The notes under the pieces were generated by a model that did not search any database, was not told the DNA's origin, and saw nothing but the letters and a program-made list of their open reading frames with translations. Source: JAWPMT01 sp965227935 (lineage in GTDB: Bacteria > Bacteroidota > Bacteroidia > Cytophagales > Cyclobacteriaceae). From it: a stretch of DNA of 64,000 nt. Shown in pieces: positions 50,709-59,700 of the stretch (positions within the stretch are counted from its first letter, which is position 1; every line of letters begins with the position of its first letter). Both the position numbers and the translations under genes were made by a program. Location of the stretch: NCBI GenBank assembly GCA_965227935.1, contig CBDDGS010000055.1, positions 1 to 64,000 on the forward strand, read 5' to 3'.

Positions 50709-51515
50709 ATGATTTTAACAAGAAATAAATTGAAAAATAAAAGGGTTAAAGTTGATGATGATGATGAAGATCATTTTATGAACTTTTTGAGATTTAAGCA
50801 TTTAATGGATAGAAGGAACAGAGCTAGAAACAGAACAACGGATAGAGGAACACAAACAGAAATTGCAACAAACAACGATAAAGCAACAGATACACTTAAT
50901 GATTTTGACGAAGTCTTCGAACCTTGTAGACTAAAAGTGAGAAGCGAGAATAATGAAAACAATCAGAAAGCAACACAAACGAACGCAATGAGAGACCAAG
51001 AAACAGAGCCAAGAGCTAGAGTTAATGAAAGTGATTACGTATTGAAGGGATCAGAAAAAGCATTTAAATCAAAACAACAACAACGGCGCGATATGATGAT
51101 ACAGGTATATATGGCAACATTAAAAGATGAAGAGCAAACTCCACCGGATACAGATGAAGAAAACGATAGAAGAGACAGAGAACTATTAGCATCAAGGTTA
51201 GTTTCTAATATGGGATTAGCAGGATTACAGTTAGGACTTAGTGCAACAAGTATGCTAATGCGTGGTGCAGTTAATTTATATGGTGCTATGCAAACGCAAC
51301 AGCAAGAAGAAGAAGAGGAAGAACAAGCAGAAGAAGACATAGTGGGGCAAGATGTTGATGAGATAAATTCAAGCCCACCTATCACCGTAAATTCATCAAG
51401 TGCATCATCAAATGAACAAGATGTAGATATAAACGATGCGTGGGTGAGGCAAAGAAGCAGAAGTCGCGACACTACACCTGATGAAGGATATCCTGAAAGA
51501 AATAACATTAATTGA
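50709..51515 (+). CDS. Unknown acidic, disordered protein with hydrophobic segment
   Basis: 268 residues from ATG 50709. Basic start (ILTRNKLKNKRVKV), acidic run, many Arg/Asn/Gln-rich charged stretches, then a hydrophobic helix LVSNMGLAGLQLGLSATSML (about residues 165-184) and a poly-Glu run. No catalytic motif. Intact; the next gene is convergent on the minus strand. Possibly a minor virion or membrane-interacting protein. Confidence 0.6.
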   Translation: MILTRNKLKNKRVKVDDDDEDHFMNFLRFKHLMDRRNRARNRTTDRGTQTEIATNNDKATDTLNDFDEVFEPCRLKVRSENNENNQKATQTNAMRDQETEPRARVNESDYVLKGSEKAFKSKQQQRRDMMIQVYMATLKDEEQTPPDTDEENDRRDRELLASRLVSNMGLAGLQLGLSATSMLMRGAVNLYGAMQTQQQEEEEEEQAEEDIVGQDVDEINSSPPITVNSSSASSNEQDVDINDAWVRQRSRSRDTTPDEGYPERNNIN

Positions 51516-51537
51516 TATTAAAATACACTAATACCAA

Positions 51538-51786
51538 TTAATTAACATTGGGGGTAATCAACATCATATTTTCAGTGCTGTATTTTCTATTGTAGTTGAA
51601 ACTTTTACTTTCTCCGCTTTGCTCTTTTGCCTTTTTCTTTTCGTGATAAAGTTGTCTATCGCGCTCTCGCTTTCTCTCTATAAACTCAGGGTCAGTTTCT
51701 CGTCTCTTCTTGTAATATAACCTTGCATATAGTGCCATTTGTTCTTTGATTTCTTCTAATGTCAGGTCATCTACATTCTTCGCCAT
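51538..51786 (-). CDS. Small basic helical protein
   Basis: 82 residues if started at MAKNVDDLTLEEIKEQMALY (51786); an upstream ATG at 51828 adds 14 hydrophobic residues and is less likely. The middle is strongly basic (RKRERDRQLYHEKKKAKEQ) and helical, like small bZIP-type basic regions. No family recognised. Divergent from the polymerase gene, with a 109-bp AT-rich gap. Confidence 0.55.
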   Translation of the reverse strand: MAKNVDDLTLEEIKEQMALYARLYYKKRRETDPEFIERKRERDRQLYHEKKKAKEQSGESKSFNYNRKYSTENMMLITPNVN

Positions 51787-51895
51787 TATCTTATATATAA
51801 TAGGTAATATTTCTTTAAATGATTTCAAAATAAATCCTTCTAAAACGAAAATGCTTTAAAGACATATTACATAAATATAATATATAAATCATAAT

Positions 51896-54800
51896 ATGAC
51901 TAAAAAACTGATACGGGATTATCTTACAGGATTAAGAAGAAGAAGAGACAATGCCATAGGCAAAGTGTCTAATGACATCCAAGCAAAAATCAACAATGTA
52001 GTAGACCTTTATGAGGACAGAAAAATTACACAAATCGCCACCGCAAATAACTTAATTGACGGATTAACGGCAAAGGGTAAGCAAAGAGAAAAGGGAATGA
52101 ACGCATACGAGAAGGCAATTGCAAAGCATCAAGACAAAGAACGAGTAAGTGAAAAACAGACAAAGGCACTGGAAAAGGCAAGAGAGACAAAGACGATCAA
52201 GGGGAAATTAAGGAAAGCAACCGATAAAGAGAGAGAGGGATTAAGCAAATTTGTAAGCAAAGTAAAAGAAACATTTAAAGACCGAAAATATTATTCGGTT
52301 GGTCAAGCACCGAATGGCAAGAAGACAGGAGGAGTGCTAAAAGACGGCATCAGACTATACCCGATCTGGACTAATCCACCTTACAAGATCGCAAATATCA
52401 GAGTGAATAGTTTTATCGAAGGTCTTGTAAAGAGACTGGTTGCTAAATGGGAAAAGGCTATGTTTGAACGACTGGTGATGATAATGAGCACAGATGACAT
52501 ATTCAAGAAGGAATTAGGAATACTTGATTATGTAGATGCCATCAGGATTGAAAGCATTGATAATGTCAGTGATACATCAGCAAGAGACATGAATATTAGA
52601 GAGGAAAGATTAAGGGATGGTGCTACACAATTTAGCATCTACCATAGATACATTGAAACCGAAGTGGATACTGACTATTACACCGTAAAGGAGGCAATTG
52701 AAAACAAAAGCTATCAAGACAATGAATGTTGGATGAACTCGCTGAATGAACACTATGAAGGAACAGAGCTGATGAGAGAGAAGAACGGGGGGAAACTATC
52801 AAAAACATTAAACAGAGAAAAAGTTTTGGAACTGATTGAATTATCGGATGATGAGTATATTGAAAAAGGAGCAACCATAAATCAGATGGAGAATGTATTT
52901 AAGCATTTTAATATTCCAGTCAGACTTTATAACTTTAGAAATGAGATCATATACAGATACGATCCTATATCGAGACCTCGCTACAGGATTGCAACATTTA
53001 ATGCCTTGGTTAAAAACAACCACATATACACCTTGAATTACAACCTTAAGAGTTTATATTAGAAGAACCAGATTGAAACCAACAACCGTGTATCGCAAAA
53101 CTATTACATCAACGATAGAGAAGTGCCTGTGAAATACACGGCATTTGATAACATAGATGAGTTTTTGAAACTGACCGATCAAGAGGAATATTTCTTGATC
53201 CAAGTTGATAATGATTTAGTTAAGGCATTGCATCAACTGAAAACTGCAAGATATGAACCATTTGTAAAATACCAGTCAGGGATGTTGAGCGAAATCAGGG
53301 TGAGATTACGATTTAAGAAGCTGAAGAAAACCATTGTATATAACATCGTGTCACAGAATTTATCCAAGCAATCTTTACACTGCGAAGTCATAGTGAAGTC
53401 AGAGGATAAATATAACAAGATGACAGAAACAATGTTTTATTTCAATAAGTATATCTTTAAAGAAGGTCATAAATCAAGATACAGCGAGATTGATGTTAAA
53501 ATATTAGATGAATGCAGAACAATTGTGCCCATCGGTTATTTTGAGAAAGAGATTAGTCTGAACAACTTGACTGAAATAGATAGAAACAAAGCGTTTACAT
53601 CCGCACTGTGTGAGATTACAAGAATTCCAGTATTCAATGAGTTTGATGCATGGATGCCTTACGAAAACCAAGACCTAGAAAAGTTAAATCCGTTGACGTT
53701 ATATTTGGTTGAAGTATTTGAGGGCAACATATTTTTTAATAAGAAGTATAACTTAATTTACGGGAACTTTTTGAAAGAAATGATATTAAGAAAAGTAAAA
53801 ATAAAAATCCACTACTACAAGCAACCGCACAAAGTTGTCAAAGTTGATTATAAGAAGGCTGTTAAGGAACTATGGGATACGCACATCAGCGATGACAAGA
53901 CTGAAGACAAGAGAGCAAAAAAAACAATTGCTAATATCAATATAGGACTTTTAGAAAAGTCCAACAACAGACAACAGGACAGCAAAATCTTTAATTCTGT
54001 AAGAGAGGCCTGTTATTATCAAAGTTTGTATGGTGGCAAGGTATATTCAATAAGTCATCAAGAAGAAGAACTCGTAGAGGATGAGGACGAGAACATAACA
54101 AGGGTGAGCAGAGAGACAGATGACAAATATTATATCTTAAACATTTCAGAACAAGCAACATTGATGAACGGGTTTCGTCTAATTAAGGAACTGCTTTTAC
54201 AGCATCATAACTTTAAGATGTATGAGACATACGAGATATTGACAAATGCAGGTGTCAGAGTGTGTAGTGTGAAGAGTGATGCTTTTACTTTTTGGAGTGA
54301 TGATGTGGATAAAGTGGCAGGATATAAATTCTTACAAAAGTATATTAAAGGTTGCTTGGATGTAGGCAGTGAGATCGGGCAGTGGAAAGTAGAAGCAGAT
54401 AAGAATGTTATATTTCCAAAAGATGAGTATAAATATAAATATAATACATTAACTAAGATACCACTGATGAAGAACGAGACTATACCCATTGAAGATGAAT
54501 GGGATACAAGAAGCATCTGTGAAAAGATTTTGAAAGTGAATGCACCTGTGATTATTAAAGCGAAGTATGCAGGATCAGGCAAGAGTTATATAGGCGAATA
54601 CCTCGCACAAATGAATAAGCAAGTCCTTTTCGCGATGCCTAATAATAGGCAACTTCAAGAGAAACTATGTGATGGTTTAGAAGCAACAACTTATAACAAA
54701 TTCTTTTCAATAGCAGTTGATGAAGAAGAGAAAGGAAATATGCCTAAGTTTGATTATTCTATGTATGATGTGATCGTTTTTGACGAGGTCTTTATGGTGA

Positions 54801-55849
54801 ATATTTTTACGAAAAATAAGATCAGAATGTTTTGTCTGGAAAATCCTGATAAGATCAGAATATTAACAGGGGATACTAAGCAACTGCCGTGCTTTGAAGA
54901 TGCTACTAACTGCCAAGACGAAGAAGCATACAGCAATCACTGTATAGATGTCATTTGTCCATATAATATTTTCTTAACTATTTGTAAGAGGGTAGGTGCG
55001 AAGGACAGCGCAGAAGGAGATAAGAACAGACAAATCATTAGTGACATATACGATGACTTCTGGATACATAAACTGGCATTGAAGGAGATTATACCTAAAT
55101 ACTTTGAGATTACTGATGATGTAATGGCATCAGATCATAACATTGCCTATAGAAATATTCGTTGCCGTAATGTTGCAAATGAAATCAGAGCAAGACTGGG
55201 GAAGAAGGATAAATACGAAGTAGGGGAGATATTGATTGCCAGAAAGTGGGTGAGAAATCCGAGAATTAATATGAATATCAGATACAGTATTGCAAAGATT
55301 GAAGGCGGAATATTAACCTTGCAAAATATTAGCATTGCAACAGATAATTTTACTATGAATGAAGCGCAGGTAGATGAAATATTCATATACTCGCACTGTG
55401 CCACTTGTCATAGCAGTCAAGGAGCAAGTATAAAGGAAACACTGACTATACATGAATGGGACTTAAATTATGTAAGCAGGGAGTGGCTTTACACTGCCTT
55501 GACAAGATGCACTGACTTTAGAAAAGTGAAATTTTATCAGAATAAAAATCTTGATGAAGAGATGGAGATGAATATGTATAAGAGATATTTTCAGAATAAA
55601 ATTGACGGATACAAACAGCAAGATAGAAAAAGTCAACTTGAAATAAACGAAAATAACTATGTTAATGTTCAGTGGTGCTTAGATCGGATGAATAGCAACT
55701 GTCAGAAGTGCAATACTTGGTTTGACTTTAAAATTAAAAATGGCAGATTGAATAGTGATTTTACTGTTCAAAGATTATGTAATCAAGAAGGACACCATAA
55801 GGACAATATTTCCCATTTTTGTTGGTATTGTAATTGTAGTAGTAGGTGA
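51896..55849 (+). pseudogene. Family B DNA polymerase fused to SF1 helicase, one in-frame TAG
   Basis: 1317 codons in one frame from ATG 51896 to TGA 55849, interrupted only by TAG at 53060-53062 (codon 389). The N-terminal 388 residues end in RNEIIYRYDPIS and NNHIYTLNYNLKSL, like the region before the polymerase palm in PLV PolBs. Palm: motif A EIDRNKAFTSAL (about codons 560-571), motif B-like VREACYYQSLYGG (about 702-714) and motif C-like SVKSDAFTFW (about 791-800, DTD reduced to SDA). Helicase: Walker A KYAGSGKS (about 890-897), VIVFDEVFM, GDTKQLPC, HCATCHSSQGAS and YTALTRC (about 1199-1205), then a C-terminal Cys/His zinc region. It would replicate the element. The stop leaves the N-terminal domain separate. 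Confidence 0.82.
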
Positions 55850-55867
55850 TTTAGATAAAAATATTTA

Positions 55868-55872
55868 TCTAA
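55868..55872 (+). promoter_or_regulatory. TCTAA motif upstream of the integrase
   Basis: TCTAA then ATTATCTTATA, 11 bases before ATG 55884. It picks this ATG over the open stretch further upstream, which overlaps the polymerase end. Confidence 0.45.
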
Positions 55873-55883
55873 ATTATCTTATA

Positions 55884-56807
55884 ATGAGTGAAAGTAAGCA
55901 AAAGATCATCAATGATATATATTTTGATCGTTCTGGGTTCGGTTCAAAACAAGTTACGCTTAAAGATGCCAAGGAAAAAGATAGTAGCATTAAAATGTCA
56001 GATGTTGAGAGGTTCTTTAAAGAGAATGTTGAAGTAAAAAGAAAACCAAGAGGCACAAACAGTTTTGTAGCACCAAGCAACAATCATACTTACCAAATGG
56101 ATTTATTTTTTATGGGTCAATATGATTTTGATGATGAACAAAAATATCGTGGTGGAATTGTAATGATAGATGTATTGTCTAAATATGCTGTAGTCGTGCC
56201 AATAGGTGGTAGAACGCCAGCTGACATAATTGAAGCTACTAAGGAAGCGCTTAGGAAAATGGGCAAGAAACCTAAAATCGTCTATACAGATGATGAGCGA
56301 GGTATAGCAAGTCAGGAATTTAATGATTTTATTGAAGATGAAGGAATAGAATTATACAGAACAAGAGGGCATCCCGCATTTGCCGAAAGAATGATACGCA
56401 CCTTTAAGGATATGCTTTTTAAGAGAGTTGAAGCAGATGAAAAGAAAGGTAAAAATAATATTCAATGGACAGATTATATATTAGAAATTATGTTAACATA
56501 TAATAATAATAACATCCACTCGGCGATAAATATGACACCGAAAGAAGCGAGTAAGAAAGAAAATGAATTTAAGGCAATGGTAAGTGTAGCATTACGAACA
56601 AAAAAAGAAAGAAAATATTCTGAATTAAATGTAGGCAATAAAGTTAAGATTTTGAGGAAGAAAGCAATAACCGAAAAAGAAAGAACAAGTAATTTTTTGA
56701 AAGGCGAATATACGGTAGAAAAGATCAGCAAGAAGCTAGGGCAGAATTATTATACATTGCAGGGTTTTAATCGGCCATTGCTCCGTCACGAATTATTAAA
56801 AGTTTAA
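55884..56807 (+). CDS. Retroviral-type (rve) DDE integrase
   Basis: 307 residues from ATG 55884. Catalytic core: D73 in YQMDLFFMG, D136/D137 in IVYTDDERG, E169 in GHPAFAERMIRTFKD, a spacing of about 32 residues as expected for DDE integrases of polintons. The C-terminal part (YSELNVGNKVKILRKK; EYTVEKISKKLGQNYYTLQG) is an SH3/chromodomain-like DNA-binding end. Intact, with no stop or frameshift, unlike most neighbours. It lies next to the right TIR, the usual place, and would insert the element with the TIR ends as substrate. Confidence 0.9.
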   Translation: MSESKQKIINDIYFDRSGFGSKQVTLKDAKEKDSSIKMSDVERFFKENVEVKRKPRGTNSFVAPSNNHTYQMDLFFMGQYDFDDEQKYRGGIVMIDVLSKYAVVVPIGGRTPADIIEATKEALRKMGKKPKIVYTDDERGIASQEFNDFIEDEGIELYRTRGHPAFAERMIRTFKDMLFKRVEADEKKGKNNIQWTDYILEIMLTYNNNNIHSAINMTPKEASKKENEFKAMVSVALRTKKERKYSELNVGNKVKILRKKAITEKERTSNFLKGEYTVEKISKKLGQNYYTLQGFNRPLLRHELLKV

Positions 56808-56865
56808 AAATCAGTTTTAGACGAAAAAGGTTTAAAGAAATAATGCGTATATATAGTAGATAAAA

Positions 56866-57504
56866 ATGACATTGTTTAATTATGGTGAATGTAAGATGTG
56901 TAAGAAAATGCAGAACAATAATAATGTAGAATTATCAAAACTACTACCATCAAATATATGTAATAAGATAACCGATCATAATATTTATTGTGGTAAATGC
57001 TGTAATATATTCAAAAAAGAGCAATCCCTTTTAAGAGTTAAAAACCTACACGAATATGACAAGTTTTACCTTCAACTCAAATTCCTTTTGGAGCATAACA
57101 AAAAGCCACATCCGTTTTCGTGGCAGTGTTCTAAAACACATTATAATCAAAATATGGATGTTTTCTTTAAAGATGAAGAACTGATAGAAAGGTTCGGGGG
57201 AGGTTTTAAGGATGTTAAAAAGTATAGAGCGTTTGCAAAGAAACATCGGGAACTGTTTATATGGATTGATCATAATATCCACAGAATTGAGACAATACAA
57301 GAAATATTGAAGCAATGGAATGTTAGGAAAGATGCGTATTTTAAATATTATGGCAAGAAATATTCTGTTGTATTACTTATTTGTTTAACTATATGGGAAA
57401 TGATTTATTTCAAAATTGGAAAAGAAAACATCAAATACATAGATAAAGATGACATCGGTAAATATGTTGATAATATAATGAAAGAGTATTTACCAGAAAG
57501 CTAA
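56866..57504 (+). CDS. Unknown protein with N-terminal Cys cluster
   Basis: 212 residues from ATG 56866. The first 50 residues hold two CxxC pairs (CKMCKK at 10-15; CGKCCNIF at 42-49) spaced like a zinc-binding domain. The rest is basic and rich in aromatic residues (KFYLQLKFLLEHNKKPHPFS; VVLLICLTIWEMIYFKIG, possibly a membrane segment). Last gene before the right TIR and intact. Family not recognised. Confidence 0.6.
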   Translation: MTLFNYGECKMCKKMQNNNNVELSKLLPSNICNKITDHNIYCGKCCNIFKKEQSLLRVKNLHEYDKFYLQLKFLLEHNKKPHPFSWQCSKTHYNQNMDVFFKDEELIERFGGGFKDVKKYRAFAKKHRELFIWIDHNIHRIETIQEILKQWNVRKDAYFKYYGKKYSVVLLICLTIWEMIYFKIGKENIKYIDKDDIGKYVDNIMKEYLPES

Positions 57505-57631
57505 ACATAATTTTAATAATAATATTATTAGAATTATGATATTGTAAGATAGGATTACTTAAGGTAAGGGGTTTGGTGATGTCTTGTGTATGTGTGATGA
57601 ATTGTGCGTGTGGGGTTTGTGATGATTTCTT

Positions 57632-58096
57632 GTGTGTGTGTTATGACTTGGTGTTGATGATTGTCTGTGTGTAGGGGCGGTGATGAATTTGTGTATGAGC
57701 TTTGGTATGTGGGTGGTCGTGATGATTTTGTGTGTGGTGGTCCTGTGATGAATTTGTGTATGAGCTGTGGGGTGTGCTGATTGTGATGATTTGTGCTATG
57801 AGCTGTGGTATGCGGTGATTGTGATGATTTGTGTTATGTGGTGATTGTGATGATTTGTGTTATGTGGTGATTGTGATGATTTGTGTATGTGGTGATTGTG
57901 ATGATTTGTGTTATGTGGTGATTGTGATGATTTGTGTTATGAACTTTGGTATGTGGTGATTGTGATGATTTCTTTTTGAGCTGTGGTATACGCTGATTGT
58001 GATGATTTGTGTTATGATCTTTGGTATACGCTGATGGGTGCGGTGTGATGACGTGCTGAGGTGTGTCATAGGCCTAATGTAAGTTATATATATATT
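57632..58096 (-). repeat. Right terminal inverted repeat of the PLV
   Basis: Reverse complement of 9451-9914, including the ATGACGTGCTGAGGTGTGTC block (58048-58067) and all internal 25-27-bp subrepeats in the same order; I see about three base differences plus one extra base in the outer AT run. Non-coding; frames across it are composition artefacts. Just inside it the left and right sequences diverge. Confidence 0.92.
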
Positions 58097-58125
58097 GTAT
58101 TTATACAATATTTTTGGTGTAGCAC

Positions 58126-59300
58126 CAAGATTCTTGACGCTAGGCGTCAGCCTTTTGCGCTACGTGGCCCTAAAGGACCACGATCGCCTTAAGGACTTCA
58201 TCACGGAGTCCTCGAAGGATGAGACGGTGCCCAGGTCTTTGAACCTGCAGTTGACGCTTGGTGGAGAAGAGCATGGCACTCTCAAAACTGCACCGGAAGA
58301 CAGGATATCATATGAGAAAATACTATATATTAGATCATATATGATAGGTTCATTCTGAATCTATATATATATCACACATATATCTATTATATGTATATAT
58401 ACATATACTGTATATATATATATATGTATGTGATCATCTTTTACAGAGTTGTAATCGATCTCACAATGAGGAAGGACTCGAGCGGCATCGCCTTCAGCTC
58501 CGAGATCTTCCACGTGGCAGTGCCCGGCTTAAGGAATGAGAGGGAGCACCTCATCGGCATTACGCAGGCGGCACCTGACCGCGCCTTTGAGAATGAGCGC
58601 AGTGAGCCGGAGGCCACCCTTTAAATCATCTTTAAAAGCCGTTTAGAATCCGTTTAGGACCCGTTTAAAGGAGGCGAATTGCCTGGAGGAGAGCGATATG
58701 CGCCATATCTTGGGCTGTCGCGTGGGCCAGCGGCCTGTCTTCGAGTCCTTTGAGCCGGAATTGTGGTCAGGAAGCAGCTGAGCAGCTGTTCATCGAGCGC
58801 ATCCTCGAAGAGACAGAGTGTACAACTGAAAGCCTTGGTGCGCCCCACATTTCAGTCTTTCTGAGTCTAGGAGCGAGTGAGCTGTGTGGTGCACGTGTCG
58901 GAGAAGTTGACGATCGCCTCATTAAAGCTCCACTTCTTTGAGAAGCAGCTGGGAGCGGCGCCGGACCTCTTGGATTGGATCAAGCCGAGCTTCAAATGCC
59001 TGGTGCACCACTGGGCCCCTTGCACAAAGCCTCTTTCGAGGCCATATTCATAGCCTCAGGTGCAGCAGCACGCGATGGCACCCCAGGCTCCGCTGCTGAA
59101 CATGAAGCTCTACTCCGCCTACCCGGCGGCGAGGACGTTGGTCGTTGGGCAGACCAAGATCACCTCTTTCAAGGAGCGGTTTGCATCATATGGCTGTTGA
59201 TAGAGGCGGTCAGGAGCGCGAAGGCTGCGAGAAAGCCAGCTTTTCGGCCAAAATCGAGATGCGGAACTTCTTGGCAAAGGCATGATGCTCGAGAAGGTCG
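58126..59300 (+). CDS. PAS-like sensor, 3' exons
   Basis: Exons after the element: 58126-58300 (DHDRLKDFITESSKDE; SLNLQLTLGGEEHG), 58450-58620 (DLTMRKDSSGIAFSSEIFHV; REHLIGITQAAPD), about 58695-58775 (MRHILGCRVGQRPVFESFEP), 58895-59000 (IASLKLHFFEKQLGAAPDLL; DWIKPSFKCLVH) and 59090-59165 (LNMKLYSAYPAARTLVVGQT). The KDSSGI...E-I-F-H-V and HLIGI sequences follow the DLSIAEPAPSLADLL exon at 9237 in the order I recall for PAS-like proteins of Symbiodiniaceae, with the element in the intron between. Cell role unknown; a membrane-bound sensor is a guess. Confidence 0.45.
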
Positions 59301-59700
59301 CCAGATTTGGGCCCGTTTTCTTCCCGTCTTACACAGAAGTAAGACGGCTAAATGGAGGTTGGCCTCCGGTGTGAGAGGCTAAGACAGCCATGGCCGGGCC
59401 CCTCACACTAGAGTGCTTTGGAGTCTACAAGTGGAAGTCTAGACTCTAGATCCTTCAGGCATGGTGAGACCGAACTGTGCGGTACACAGCTTGTGAGCAG
59501 GGTGTGAGCCAGTGGTAGCTGAATGAGAGGCTCATATCCTGTGAATCAAGATGTCGGGTCGCCGGGCCTCAAAAAGCTATGCTTTAGCCGCATGCGTCTC
59601 GTTGACTGCAAGGTCAGCCACACTATTACCTATGGAAGATCCCGTACTACTTGAAAGGCCCGTTGTTCATGACTTACAGTAAGCGTTGATGTTTGTTGAG
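59300..59700. other. Non-coding stretch between PAS-like and DD3-3-like exons
   Basis: No protein motif I can support. It contains a near-palindrome TCTAGACTCTAGA (59436-59450). Probably intron or intergenic sequence of the two overlapping host genes. Confidence 0.4.

Larger units (their letters stand above)
9451..58096 (+). mobile_element. Endogenous Polinton-like virus (PLV/virophage-type) element
   Basis: The limits are near-identical terminal inverted repeats of about 464 bp. Inside are the hallmark genes of the polinton/virophage group: double jelly-roll capsid protein (47769), packaging ATPase (13700 and 32384/41139), penton candidate (46096, minus), rve integrase (55884) and family B DNA polymerase with helicase (51896). 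The virus genes are AT-rich, unlike the GC-rich flanks, and carry TCTAA upstream motifs. The 48.6 kb includes an 18.4-kb copia insertion and an 8.76-kb duplication increment; removing both leaves about 21.4 kb. Clear host exons on both sides and a host-type retrotransposon inside show that this is integrated DNA and not virus contamination. No clean target duplication was found. Confidence 0.9.

Noticed and set aside
45905..53062. Altered genetic code in the virus element (TAA/TAG read as an amino acid)
   Set aside because: Four genes have in-frame TAA or TAG, but other genes of the same element end normally at TAA or TAG (for example capsid TAG 49335, integrase TAA 56807), and frameshifts are equally common. 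Decay explains all of it.
9445..58121. TGGTGTA at 9445-9451 and 58115-58121 as the PLV target duplication
   Set aside because: The right copy is 18 bp outside the TIR end and the left one overlaps its first base, so it does not abut both ends. Probably chance.
58391..58450. Tyr/Ile-rich peptide at 58391
   Set aside because: Produced by the TA microsatellite in a host intron; only the exon from about 58450 has protein-like sequence.
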